From Stutzerimonas stutzeri (lineage in GTDB: Bacteria > Pseudomonadota > Gammaproteobacteria > Pseudomonadales > Pseudomonadaceae): a stretch of DNA of 64,000 bases. Positions 17,859-27,288 of the stretch are shown piece after piece. The stretch lies in NCBI RefSeq assembly GCF_024448895.1, contig NZ_JAMOIC010000019.1, forward strand, positions 30,892 through 94,891. Reading direction: 5' to 3'. Both the position numbers and the translations under genes were made by a program. The notes under the pieces are model-generated. The model did no database searches. It was not told the origin of the DNA and saw only the letters and a list, made by a program, of their open reading frames with translations. The first letter of the stretch is position 1; every line of letters begins with the position of its first letter.

Positions 17859-20800
17859 CAGGTTTCCTCCGGTTTGACGCGCATGAACAACAGGTACAGG
17901 CAGGGCACCGCCAGCAGGGTGAGCAGGGTGGCGAAGCCCAGTCCGCCCATAATGGTGACGGCCATATTGGCAAAGAAGGGGTCGAACAGCAGCGGCACCA
18001 TGCCCAGCACCGTGGTGCCGGCTGCCATCATTACCGGCCGCAGGCGCGAAGCCGATGCCTCGACGATGGCGGTCAGACGGGGCACTTCATCCTCGATCTG
18101 CCGGTCGATCTCATCCACCAGCACCACGGCGTTCTTGATCAGCATGCCGGTCAGGCTGAGCAGGCCGAGCAGCGCCATGAAGCCGAATGGCTGCCCGGTA
18201 ACCAGCAACCCGAGGGTGACGCCGCACAGCGCCATCGGCACCACCAGCCAGATCATCAATGGCTGGCGAACCTTGGCGAACAGCAGCACCGTGACCAGCA
18301 CCATCGCCAGGTACGGAACCGCCAGCGTGCTGGCCAGTGCCTGCTGGGCATCCGATGACTGTTCATGATCACCGCCCCATTCCAGCGAATAGCCGGTGGG
18401 CAGTTCGATGCCCTCGATCAGCGGGCGAATGCGCCCGAACGCGTCGTTGGTGTTCTCCCCGTCACGCGGTTCTGCACGCACGGCGATGGTCCGTTCGCGA
18501 CCGTAACGACGAATCATCGACTCCTCGGTGGTTGCCTCGATGCCATCGGCCACCTGAGCCAGCGGCACGTAGCGGCTGCTCGCCGGGCTCCAGATCAGCC
18601 GTTGCATCAGATCGCCCGGTTCGACGCGGTCCTCCGGCGTGGCACGCAGCAGGATCGGGATCAATTCGTCCCGCTCGCGGAAAACGCTTACCTGCTCGCC
18701 TTCGCTGGCGACCGAAAGCGCTTGCGAGACCTGCTGCCGGGTCAGGCCGGCGTCGGCCAGGCGGTCGAGTGCCAGTTGCGGGCGCAACACGGGAATCGGA
18801 TCGCGCCAATCATCGCGGATGTTGAAGACGTTGCCCTGCTCGTGAAGGATTCTCTGACCTTCGGCGGACAGCCTGCGTAACTCTTCAGGATCCGGGCCAC
18901 TGACGCGAGCTTCGAGCTTGGCTTCGGCATTCGGGCCGAACATGAATTGCGCTGCGGCCACGTCGGCCGAAGGGTAACGGCCCGGCAGGGTCTGGTTGAC
19001 CTCGTGCACCAGCCCGGCGATGACATCGGGCTCCTCGGTGCGTACTAGAAAGTGCATGAGCGCAGGGTTGGGCTGCTCCGGCGCATAGGTGAGCATGAAG
19101 CGGGACGCGCCCGAGCCGACGAAGGTCGACACATCGCTGACACCGTCGAGCTGTTTCAGGTAGCCCTCGACATCTTCGGCGGTGCGGCTGGTTTCGCGAA
19201 TATGCGTGCCCTGCGGCAGGAACAGGTTCACGTAGAAAATCGGCGTGCTCGATGGCGGAAAGAAGCTCTGTGGCACGCGGCTGAAACCCAGCACGCTGAG
19301 CACCGTGAGCACCACCAGAATGCCCAACGTCAGCCATGGATGGGCGAGCACCGAGCCGGCCATACGGCGGTAGCGGTTGTAGATCGGCCCGCTGTAGGCC
19401 TCGTCCGCATCGCCCCCGTCATTATTGTTGTCGCGGTCACCTTTGCGTTCCAGCAGGTAGTAGCCGAACAGCGGCACCACAAGCAGTGCCAGCAACCAGC
19501 TCAGCAGCAGCGAGGTGGCGATGACAAAGAACAGCGAAAACAGGAACTCGCCCGTTGTGTCCTGCGACAGGCCGATTCCGGCAAAGGCGAGAATGCCAAT
19601 GACGGTCGCGCCCAGCAGCGACCATTGGGTCTGCTGCAGGGTCTTGCGCGAGGCTTCGAGGATGCTTTTGCCGCGTTGCTTCTCGATCAGCATGCCGTCG
19701 CAGACCACCACCGCGTTATCCACCAGCATGCCCATGGCGATGATCAGCGCGCCGAGGGAAATGCGCTCCAGCTCGATTCCGGCCAGCCACATCACCAGCA
19801 ATGTGCCGAGCACGGTGAGGAACAGCACGGCGCCGATGATGACACCGGCCCGCACGCCCATCGCCAGACAGAGCACGCCAACGACAATGGCTACCGAAAG
19901 AAATACGTTGAGCGCGAAGCTGTTGACCGATTCGTTGACGATGCTGTGCTGCTGATAGAGCGGGTGCAGCTCGGCGCCGAGCGGCATCAAGTGCTGCATG
20001 GACTCCAGCTTCGCCTCGACGCTGCGCCCCACCTCGACGATGTTGCTGCCCGAAATCCCGCTGATCCCCAAGGTCAATGCCGGCTCGCCGTTATGTCGAA
20101 TGATCTGGCGAGGGCGCTCGGCATAGTCGCGTTTGAGCGTGGCGATCGATCCCAGGTCCACGCTTTGCGGACCCTGGCCAACCGGCAAGGCGCGCAGGGC
20201 GTCCAGCGAGTCGAAAGCGCCGGTCGGGCGGATATGCACAAAGAACTCGCCGGCCCTTACGCCGCCGGATTCCACCGCGGCATCGGCATCGGCCAGCGCG
20301 GCGACCAGCTCCTGCGGTGACAAGCGCAAGGCCGCCAGACGCGCCTGATCGACCTCGACAAGAATCCGCTCTTCGCGCACCCCGGCGATTTCCACCTGGC
20401 CGACGCCCTCGGCGGTGATCAGGCCGCGGCGCAGGTCCTTGGCAACTTCGTGCAGCTCCTTGAGTGTCAGCCCATCCCCGGTGAGCGCAAAGAAAATCCC
20501 GTAGACATCGCCGAAATCGTCGTTCACCAAGGGCGGGTCAAGCCCCGGCGGCAGCTTCTGCTGGGCGTCGCCAACCTTGTTGCGCAGCTGATCCCAGATC
20601 TGATCGAGTTGCTCGCCGGAGTAGCGGTCCTGGATTTCCACACGCATCTCGGCCAAACCGCTCATCGAGCGCGAACGGATTTCCTTGACCTCGGAAAGCT
20701 CCTGAATGGCGCTTTCCAGCGGCTCGGTGACCTCCTGCTCGACCTCGAGTGCGGTCGCGCCGGGATACTGCACCGTGACGATGGCTTCCTTGATGGTGAA

Positions 20801-20917
20801 TTCGGGATCTTCCAGGCGGCCCATTTCGAAGAAGGCGAGGGTGCCCCCAATCAGGCAGATCAGAACCAGAACCCAGATGTTGACCGGCTTGCCGATGGCG
20901 TAACGAGCTAAATCCAT
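17858..20917 (-). CDS. RND efflux pump, AcrB/TriC-like permease
   Basis: The 1019-residue inner-membrane proton-driven pump. It starts MDLARYAIGKPVNIWVLV and has the two RND halves with big periplasmic loops and 12 expected helices. The TM4 region reads GMLVDNAVVVCDGM, with one Asp where AcrB has an Asp pair, as in TriC-like members. Between the halves is an unusual hydrophilic linker DRDNNNDGGDADEA. Substrates cannot be read from sequence. Adaptor is four bases upstream, channel directly downstream. Confidence 0.93.
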   Translation of the reverse strand: MDLARYAIGKPVNIWVLVLICLIGGTLAFFEMGRLEDPEFTIKEAIVTVQYPGATALEVEQEVTEPLESAIQELSEVKEIRSRSMSGLAEMRVEIQDRYSGEQLDQIWDQLRNKVGDAQQKLPPGLDPPLVNDDFGDVYGIFFALTGDGLTLKELHEVAKDLRRGLITAEGVGQVEIAGVREERILVEVDQARLAALRLSPQELVAALADADAAVESGGVRAGEFFVHIRPTGAFDSLDALRALPVGQGPQSVDLGSIATLKRDYAERPRQIIRHNGEPALTLGISGISGSNIVEVGRSVEAKLESMQHLMPLGAELHPLYQQHSIVNESVNSFALNVFLSVAIVVGVLCLAMGVRAGVIIGAVLFLTVLGTLLVMWLAGIELERISLGALIIAMGMLVDNAVVVCDGMLIEKQRGKSILEASRKTLQQTQWSLLGATVIGILAFAGIGLSQDTTGEFLFSLFFVIATSLLLSWLLALLVVPLFGYYLLERKGDRDNNNDGGDADEAYSGPIYNRYRRMAGSVLAHPWLTLGILVVLTVLSVLGFSRVPQSFFPPSSTPIFYVNLFLPQGTHIRETSRTAEDVEGYLKQLDGVSDVSTFVGSGASRFMLTYAPEQPNPALMHFLVRTEEPDVIAGLVHEVNQTLPGRYPSADVAAAQFMFGPNAEAKLEARVSGPDPEELRRLSAEGQRILHEQGNVFNIRDDWRDPIPVLRPQLALDRLADAGLTRQQVSQALSVASEGEQVSVFRERDELIPILLRATPEDRVEPGDLMQRLIWSPASSRYVPLAQVADGIEATTEESMIRRYGRERTIAVRAEPRDGENTNDAFGRIRPLIEGIELPTGYSLEWGGDHEQSSDAQQALASTLAVPYLAMVLVTVLLFAKVRQPLMIWLVVPMALCGVTLGLLVTGQPFGFMALLGLLSLTGMLIKNAVVLVDEIDRQIEDEVPRLTAIVEASASRLRPVMMAAGTTVLGMVPLLFDPFFANMAVTIMGGLGFATLLTLLAVPCLYLLFMRVKPEET

Positions 20918-20921
20918 CCGC

Positions 20922-22010
20922 TTATTTCCGCCGTTCGGCTTTGATCGGTTGGTCTTCCGAGAGCTTGCTGCCGCCGGCTACCACCACGAGCATGTCCTCA
21001 TTCAGCTCTCCGCTGACCACAGCATGATCGTCCTCGATTCGCTCGAGCTGCAGATCGTGACGCTTGGCCTGGCCATCGACTGCCAGCCACAGGTAATGGC
21101 TGCCATTGGGTGCTGTCTGCACGGCATTGAGCGGCAGGCGAAAGCGCGGCTGCGTATCGTCCCGGGGAGCGGAGGGGCGCTGCAGATGCACGCGCATGGC
21201 CATACCCGGCAGCAGGTTGTAGTCGGTCGGCTGTTCGCCGCGCAGGGTCAGGCGGTAGGTGCGCGAGCCCTCGCGCGGTTGGGTGCTGTGCTCTTTGTAG
21301 GTCAACGGCAGTTCCAGGTCGCCGATGATCAGCTCGCCTCTGGCCTGCAAGGTGTCGTTAAGTGGAATGCTCAACGCCGCGGTTTCGGGCAGGTCGACCG
21401 TAACCTCGATGTGCTGGTTGTTCTGCAATTCGATAACGGGCGACCCCGTGGCGACCACCATGTCCGGCTCGACCAACCGCCGCGCAACCACGCCATCGAA
21501 CGGCGAGGTCAGGGTGCTGTGTTTGATGTCGCGAAGCGCGCTGTCACGGGCTACGCGCGCCGCCACTACGTTGGCTTGCAACGGTTCGATGGCAGCCGGA
21601 GCGAGGATGCCTTCGGCCAGCAGCGCGCGTTTGCGCGTCAGATCCGCTTCCAGTTGGCGCAACCGTGCGTCGGCCTCACGCTTTTGCAGCTCGTAGTCGG
21701 TGCGGTCGAGTTTGGCCACCGCCTGCCCTTTCTTCACTGGCGACCCCTCGTCGACGAGGATGCGTTCGACCCGTCCTGGTACCTGAAAGGCCAGCTGCGT
21801 GGTGGTCACGCTTTCGACCACGCCTGAAAACCGCAGCGCCTCCGGGCCCTTGTCGATGCGCTGTAGCGGCTCGACGAAGGCCACGCGCGGCGGCACAGGT
21901 GCCGGCTCTTCGTCATCTGCACAGCCTGCTAAGGCGAGCAAGAGGCAGAGCGATCCAGTCATGCAAAAGAGGTTGAACGGGACTCGAGGCGTTCGCTGAA
22001 GCGGCGGCAT
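20922..22010 (-). CDS. RND periplasmic adaptor lipoprotein
   Basis: A 362-residue membrane-fusion protein linking the pump to the outer-membrane channel. The signal peptide ends LLALAGCADD (lipobox). It has a split lipoyl/barrel-sandwich motif (FQVPGRVERILVDEGSPVKK, and later TSPFDGVVARRLVEPDMVV) and a helical hairpin between. It is the first gene of the operon; AGGAG lies five bases upstream of the ATG. No regulator gene is adjacent, so control is not evident here. Confidence 0.92.
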   Translation of the reverse strand: MPPLQRTPRVPFNLFCMTGSLCLLLALAGCADDEEPAPVPPRVAFVEPLQRIDKGPEALRFSGVVESVTTTQLAFQVPGRVERILVDEGSPVKKGQAVAKLDRTDYELQKREADARLRQLEADLTRKRALLAEGILAPAAIEPLQANVVAARVARDSALRDIKHSTLTSPFDGVVARRLVEPDMVVATGSPVIELQNNQHIEVTVDLPETAALSIPLNDTLQARGELIIGDLELPLTYKEHSTQPREGSRTYRLTLRGEQPTDYNLLPGMAMRVHLQRPSAPRDDTQPRFRLPLNAVQTAPNGSHYLWLAVDGQAKRHDLQLERIEDDHAVVSGELNEDMLVVVAGGSKLSEDQPIKAERRK

Positions 22011-22226
22011 CCATACTCCTGGGTGTTAGGAACGAGCAGGGCGTTGCAGCGTCCAAGCGCTACGATAGATTCAGTAGAGCCCCGCTCTGGCCCGGGAGTT
22101 CGCCTTGTTTTGATGTGACCCGCTGGTCAGCCGGTTTTGCCTGCGTCACTGGAGGCAAGGTCTATCTGTCGCCGATTGGGCGTATCATTGCCCGGCGTTC
22201 AAAAGTCAGTGCAGGAGAAAGTCGCA

Positions 22227-22694
22227 ATGCAAGGTCAGCCACAGGTCATCGAATATCTCAAAGAGCTGCTGCGTGGGGAGCTGGCGGCGCGCGATCAGTA
22301 CTTCCTGCACTCGCGGATGTACGCCGATTGGGGCTTCACCAAGCTCTACGAGCGGATCAACCATGAGATGGAAGAGGAAACCCAGCACGCCGACGCGCTG
22401 CTCAAACGTATCCTGTTCCTCGAAGGCACCCCGGACATGACCCCCGATGCGATGCATCCCGGCCAAACCGTACCGGAGATGCTGCGTAGTGATCTGGCGT
22501 TGGAGTACAAAGTGCGCGAAGCCTTGGCCAAGGGCATCACCCTGGCCGAGCAGCACAACGACTACCAGACCCGCGACATCCTTGCGCTGCAACTGATGGA
22601 CACCGAAGAAGATCACGCCTACTGGCTCGAGCAGCAGCTCGGCATGATCGACCGCATCGGCTTGCAGAACTACCTGCAGACGCAGGCAGGCTGA
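22227..22694 (+). CDS. ftnA: Ferritin FtnA (bacterioferritin-like iron store)
   Basis: A 155-residue four-helix ferritin that oxidises and stores iron in the cytosol as a 24-mer. The ferroxidase ligands are Glu18, Glu51, His54, Glu93, Glu127 and His130. Residue 52, the haem-binding Met of true bacterioferritins, is Thr here (METHEEETQH context is HEMEEETQH, Met at 48), which fits the FtnA type of P. aeruginosa. The ATG follows AGGAGAAAGTCGCA; the longer frame from 22137 lacks support. The 216 bases upstream show no operator I can assign. Confidence 0.9.
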   Translation: MQGQPQVIEYLKELLRGELAARDQYFLHSRMYADWGFTKLYERINHEMEEETQHADALLKRILFLEGTPDMTPDAMHPGQTVPEMLRSDLALEYKVREALAKGITLAEQHNDYQTRDILALQLMDTEEDHAYWLEQQLGMIDRIGLQNYLQTQAG

Positions 22695-22713
22695 TCACCG
22701 CAGCCGATGCACC

Positions 22714-22747
22714 ACGAAGCCAGGCGCGATGCCTGGCTTCGTCGTTT
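22714..22747 (+). terminator. Terminator between ftnA and chemoreceptor
   Basis: A perfect 12-bp stem ACGAAGCCAGGC/GCCTGGCTTCGT with a five-base loop, followed on the plus strand by CGTTT. It lies between two convergent genes and can serve both. Confidence 0.75.
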
Positions 22748-22755
22748 CAGGCAGG

Positions 22756-24678
22756 TCAGATGCGGAAGCGGCTGACCATCGTCTGCAGCTGACTGCCCAG
22801 ACGTGCAAGCTCTACGCTCGACGCGGCCGTTTCATCGCTGGCCGCGGCAGTCCTCTCCGACACATCGCGCACGTTCACCACGCTCCGGCTGATCTCTTCT
22901 GCTACGGCGCTCTGCTCTTCGGCGGCCGTGGCGATCTGCTGGTTCATGGCCTGGATGTTCGACACCGTGCTGGTGATGCGCGCCAATGATGTGCCGGCGC
23001 GGCGGGTCAACTCGACACTGCTTTCGGTGAGGGTGCGACTGTTCTGCATGATCGCTGACACCTGTTGCGTGCCGCCTTGCAGTGCCGTGACCAATCCTTC
23101 GATTTCCTCGGTGGATTTCTGTGTGCGTTGCGCCAGGCCGCGCACTTCGTCGGCGACCACGGCAAACCCGCGTCCGGCTTCACCTGCGCGTGCTGCTTCG
23201 ATTGCAGCGTTAAGCGCCAGCAGGTTGGTCTGCTCGGCCACGGCGCGGATCACGTTCATCACGCTGCCAATCTTGTCGCTGTCGCTCTGCAGGGCGGTCA
23301 TCGCCTCAGAGGAACGGATGACTTCACTGGCCATGCGCTCAATCTGCTCCACCACTTCGGCTACAACCCGATCACCCTCACGTGCTTCGTGATCGGCCTC
23401 GGTGGCTGCCTGCGCGGCCTGTTCGGCGTTGCGTGCAACCTCTTGAACGGTGGCCGACATTTCATGCATGGCGGTCGCGACCTGATCGGTTTCTTCCTTC
23501 TGGCTGTTGACCCCGGCACTTGTCTGAGCGGTGACAGCCGATAGTTCTTCGGCTGCGCTGCTGATCTGGCTCACACCGTCGCGTATGCCGCCGATCAGCT
23601 CGCGCAAGGTGGTACCCATCTGCTGGATGCCTTGCTGCAGGACGCCCAACTCGTCGCTGCGGGTGATCTTTGCAGTGGCAGTCAGATCGCCCGAAGCAAT
23701 GCGTTCGACATCCGCCATGGTAGTGCGTAGCGGGAAAATGATCTGGCGGGTGATCAACCACGCTGCAAGCACCCCGAGCAGCAGTGCCAGCGCTGTGCTG
23801 ACGACGAGCCTGTTGCGCGCTTCACCGCTTTCGATGTCCAGGCGGTTTAGCTGGAAGTCGTACAACTCATCGCTGAGGCGCACGATTTCCTTTTGCTGGT
23901 CGGTCATTTCCTGGCGTGCCTTTGCAATCGCCTGGGTGGCGCTGACCAGGTTTCCGATTGCTGCGCGGTATTCACCCAGCACGGTGCGGATCTGGCCAAC
24001 GGCGTCGCGGTTGCTCAGATCGATCACGCCACGGTTTTGCTCCAGTGTTGCCACGGCGGCATCGAGCTGGCTGTAGACGTCTTGTATTTTCTCAGCGCTC
24101 GACGAAGCCATGTAGATGCGCAGTAGGTACTGAGCCTGCTTGATCTCATCGCGGATATCGGTAATCGCGCGAAGCTGCTCGAAGCGCTGGTCTTCGTACT
24201 CGGGGAGCCGCAGTACGCGGGCATGGACTGCGCTGGTCAGTTCGCTCAGGCGTGCGGCTGCACTGTCGATTGTTTGCTGCGATCCGTTCGCCAGCACGTA
24301 GCTCTGACGCATGTTGTTCAGCGAGTGCTGGTATTGCTCGTTGTAGCCGGCCTGCTCCTTGAGCATTGCCACGTTCACGGGGTTTTTGAACGTATTGAGC
24401 AGTTTTGTCTGCTGGGCCAGGTAGATCCCCAAATTCTTGTCCAGGCGCTCGGTGGACTCGGTGTCGCCGTTTGCCAGCATGAATTGCAGGCGCGCGATGC
24501 GCAGGTCAGTCAGCGTGTCGTTGAGATGCGATATCTCAGTCATCCAGCTGCTGCGTTGAATTACGCTGCCCAGGCTGCCCCAGCCATTCCAGGCTACAAC
24601 CAGAGTAAGAACCAGGACAGCGCCAAAGCCCAGGGCGAGCTTCCTGCTGACGCCAATATTTCCAAACCAGCTATTCAT
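22756..24678 (-). CDS. Methyl-accepting chemotaxis protein with HBM-like sensor
   Basis: A 640-residue chemoreceptor. TM1 is about residues 11-31, TM2 about 288-308. The roughly 255-residue all-helical periplasmic part resembles the helical bimodular (HBM) domain of McpS-like receptors for organic acids. HAMP follows ([15 protein letters not shown]), then the signalling domain with tip [18 protein letters not shown] near residue 478. Its neighbour is malate:quinone oxidoreductase, which would suit an organic-acid receptor, but that link is inference only. Confidence 0.92.
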   Translation of the reverse strand: MNSWFGNIGVSRKLALGFGAVLVLTLVVAWNGWGSLGSVIQRSSWMTEISHLNDTLTDLRIARLQFMLANGDTESTERLDKNLGIYLAQQTKLLNTFKNPVNVAMLKEQAGYNEQYQHSLNNMRQSYVLANGSQQTIDSAAARLSELTSAVHARVLRLPEYEDQRFEQLRAITDIRDEIKQAQYLLRIYMASSSAEKIQDVYSQLDAAVATLEQNRGVIDLSNRDAVGQIRTVLGEYRAAIGNLVSATQAIAKARQEMTDQQKEIVRLSDELYDFQLNRLDIESGEARNRLVVSTALALLLGVLAAWLITRQIIFPLRTTMADVERIASGDLTATAKITRSDELGVLQQGIQQMGTTLRELIGGIRDGVSQISSAAEELSAVTAQTSAGVNSQKEETDQVATAMHEMSATVQEVARNAEQAAQAATEADHEAREGDRVVAEVVEQIERMASEVIRSSEAMTALQSDSDKIGSVMNVIRAVAEQTNLLALNAAIEAARAGEAGRGFAVVADEVRGLAQRTQKSTEEIEGLVTALQGGTQQVSAIMQNSRTLTESSVELTRRAGTSLARITSTVSNIQAMNQQIATAAEEQSAVAEEISRSVVNVRDVSERTAAASDETAASSVELARLGSQLQTMVSRFRI

Positions 24679-24854
24679 TCAAATACCACTTGCGAGAGAC
24701 GATCAGAGAAACTGCGACGGACCGTCGACAGCTGCGGTGCGCCGCGTTTTCGGCACGAAAAATCCAGACATTAGCGCGTTATTAATATGGCGCCACAAAT
24801 ACGACAAATGGTTGTCGAGGTCAGTCCGACGTTGAGCTCGCGGCAGCAAGTCAC

Positions 24855-24880
24855 AAAAAAACCCGCCGCAGCGGGTTTTT
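24855..24880 (-). terminator. Rho-independent terminator after mqo
   Basis: AAAAACCCGC CGCA GCGGGTTTTT: a GC stem extended by A/T pairs, giving a T-run on the minus strand 14 bases after the mqo stop. Confidence 0.9.
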
Positions 24881-24893
24881 CCGATCGATTGCG

Positions 24894-26474
24894 TCAGTCA
24901 GTCACTAGCTCTTCGTTGCTGCCGGTCGAGGCAGCCAGCTGCAACTGCTCGCTGGTCATGGCTCGCACCCGCTCAGTGAGTGCCGGGTCGTCGTTCAGGG
25001 CGCGGCCGTATGCCGGGAACATGTCCTTGAGCTTCGCTTGCCACTCAGGCGACTCGACCTGCGCCTTGAAGGTGGTTTTCAGCAAGGTGAGCATGATGGG
25101 CGCAGCGGTAGACGCTCCAGGCGAGGCCCCGAGCAGGGCCGCAATGGAGCCATCCGAAGCGCTGACAATTTCAGTACCGAACTGCAGCACGCCGCCTTTT
25201 TCCGGATCGTCCTTGATAATCTGAACACGCTGGCCTGCGGTGATCAGCTCCCAATCATTGGCATCGGCCTCAGGGAAGTAATCCTTCAGCTCAGCGATAC
25301 GGTCTTCCTGGCTGAGCATCAGCTGGCCGATCAGGTACTGGCTCAGATCCAGGTTATCCAGGCCGGCCTGAACCATTGGCACGGCGTTGTCAGTGCTCAA
25401 AGAGCCGGGAAGGTCCATCAGCGATCCGTTCTTCAGGAACTTGCTCGAGAAAGTGGCGAACGGGCCGAACAGCAATACCCGCTCACCATCAATTACGCGC
25501 GTATCCAGATGCGGCACGGACATTGGGGGCGAACCGACCGATGCGAGACCGTAGACCTTGGCCTGATGCTGCGCGACAACCTCGGGGTTGCGTGTCATCA
25601 GGAACTGGCCACCCACGGGAAAGCCTGCGTAGCCCTTGGCTTCGGGAATGTCGGCCATCTGCAACAGCTTCAGCGCGCCGCCGCCAGCGCCGATGAAGAC
25701 AAAGCGCGCCTTGACGCTGGTCTCGGTCCCGCCGTCAGCGAGATTGGCGGAGACGACGGTCCAGGTGCCGTCATCGTTACGCACGATGTCGCGCACTTCA
25801 TGCTGGAGCTGCAGTTTGACCTGCTCGCTTTTGCCCAGAGCGTTGAACAACTGACGGGTGATCTCGCCGAAGTTCACATCGGTGCCGATCGGCATGCGGG
25901 TGGCTGCGACCTGCTGGGCGTCGCTGCGCCCGTTCATCACCAGCGGAACCCACTCGGCGATCTGCTGTGGCTGCTCGGAGTATTCCATGCCCTTGAATAG
26001 CGGGCTCTGTTGCAGCGCAGCGTGGCGCTTGCGAAGGAAGTCGATATTGTCTTCGCCCCAGACAAAGCTCATGTGCGGGACGGCATTGATGAATCGGCGC
26101 GGCTCCTGAAGCACGCCGCGCTCCACCTGATGAGCCCAGAACTGTTTGGAGACTTCGAACGACTCGGCAATGCTCACGGCCTTGCTGATGTCGATGCTGC
26201 CGTCGGCTTTCTCCGGCGTGTAGTTGAGCTCGCAGAAGGCGGAGTGCCCGGTGCCGGCGTTGTTCCAGGCATTGGAGCTTTCGTCGGCCACGCTCGGCAG
26301 ACGCTCATGGACTTCCATGGTCCAGCTCGGCTCCAGTTCGTGCAGATAGGTCGCCAGGGTGGCGCTCATGATGCCGCCGCCAATCAGCAGGGCATCCACG
26401 GTCTTTTCGGGTTCATTGGGTTTGGAGCAAGCGACCAGTGCGAAGCACGTAAGCGCCAGGGTCAATTTCTTCAT
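24894..26474 (-). CDS. mqo: Malate:quinone oxidoreductase
   Basis: Mqo is an FAD enzyme of the TCA cycle that oxidises malate to oxaloacetate and passes electrons to quinone at the inner membrane. The 526-residue protein has the FAD dinucleotide site [16 protein letters not shown], then [13 protein letters not shown], and the late [11 protein letters not shown]. The N-terminus [19 protein letters not shown] looks like a lipoprotein signal with Cys16, which is unusual for Mqo. The frame is open 67 codons further upstream, without matches. The 293-base gap to cueR shows nothing else. Confidence 0.93.
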   Translation of the reverse strand: MKKLTLALTCFALVACSKPNEPEKTVDALLIGGGIMSATLATYLHELEPSWTMEVHERLPSVADESSNAWNNAGTGHSAFCELNYTPEKADGSIDISKAVSIAESFEVSKQFWAHQVERGVLQEPRRFINAVPHMSFVWGEDNIDFLRKRHAALQQSPLFKGMEYSEQPQQIAEWVPLVMNGRSDAQQVAATRMPIGTDVNFGEITRQLFNALGKSEQVKLQLQHEVRDIVRNDDGTWTVVSANLADGGTETSVKARFVFIGAGGGALKLLQMADIPEAKGYAGFPVGGQFLMTRNPEVVAQHQAKVYGLASVGSPPMSVPHLDTRVIDGERVLLFGPFATFSSKFLKNGSLMDLPGSLSTDNAVPMVQAGLDNLDLSQYLIGQLMLSQEDRIAELKDYFPEADANDWELITAGQRVQIIKDDPEKGGVLQFGTEIVSASDGSIAALLGASPGASTAAPIMLTLLKTTFKAQVESPEWQAKLKDMFPAYGRALNDDPALTERVRAMTSEQLQLAASTGSNEELVTD

Positions 26475-26767
26475 CAGGGTTCTGTTTTGCCTGGTAAGGG
26501 TTAAGCGGGGCAGCGCGTGTCGTTCAAAGGAATGGCTCGCCGCCCGCGAGGGCAGCTGATTCGGATCCGAGGGAAGACAAGCGCATACGGGTAGGCCGGA
26601 GGCCTGGAGGCAAGGCGGCTGCGGTGATGCCCGACTTAAGCGGCAAGCGACCGGTTGCGGGCATGCCGCGACCACCTCCTTGCGAGGGGCGCGGAGTTTA
26701 TTAGGGAGCTAAGCATATGGCAACGCCAAACACTGGCTGCTTGGTTTGGCCCCCGGATGCCTGCCTC

Positions 26768-27181
26768 CTATTTGTCCCGTGCTCCGTTACGACAGCCAGA
26801 CTCCAAATCCTTAAGGATCGGGCAATCCGGTCGGTCGTTCCCTTGGCAGGTATCGACCAACTGCTGCAGGGTGTCGCGCAGCCCTACAAGCTCTTCGATT
26901 TTCTGGTTCAGTGCGTCAATATGCGCGCCGGCAAGCGCCTTCACGTCCGCGCTGGCGCGTTGGCGGTCCTGCCAGAGGGTGAGCAATTTGCTCACTTCAT
27001 CCAGGGAAAAGCCCATGTCGCGAGACGGCTTGATGAAGGCGAGTCGGTGCAGATCCTCTTCGCCATAGTGGCGATAGCCGTTGGCGCTGCGGCCGGCGGG
27101 GGAGATCAGGTCGATGGACTCGTAATAGCGAATCATCTTCGCCGAGAGGCCACTTTTCTTGGCTGCTTGACCGATGTTCAT
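26768..27181 (-). CDS. cueR: Copper-responsive MerR-family regulator CueR
   Basis: CueR senses cytosolic Cu(I) and activates copA-type promoters with a 19-base spacer. The 137-residue protein has the MerR helix-turn-helix (NIGQAAKKSGLSAKMIRYYE), a dimer helix and the metal loop with Cys112 and Cys120 (CQGNDRPDC), at the same positions as E. coli CueR. It follows copA on the same strand after about 107 bases. Two promoters of the expected type lie at 29703-29794. Confidence 0.95.
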   Translation of the reverse strand: MNIGQAAKKSGLSAKMIRYYESIDLISPAGRSANGYRHYGEEDLHRLAFIKPSRDMGFSLDEVSKLLTLWQDRQRASADVKALAGAHIDALNQKIEELVGLRDTLQQLVDTCQGNDRPDCPILKDLESGCRNGARDK

Positions 27182-27288
27182 ACGGGCTCCGCGCGTATTG
27201 AGTGCTGGTGGGCGATGTCGGTGGGTATCGCTGCGCTCAACCGCATCCTACGCAATGAGCGGCGAGCGGTGAGCGTCCGCATCGGTCG

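Noticed and set aside
19052-20320. Plus-strand 422-codon frame inside the RND pump gene
   Set aside because: High-GC antisense frame, rich in His/Gln/Arg, with no homology.
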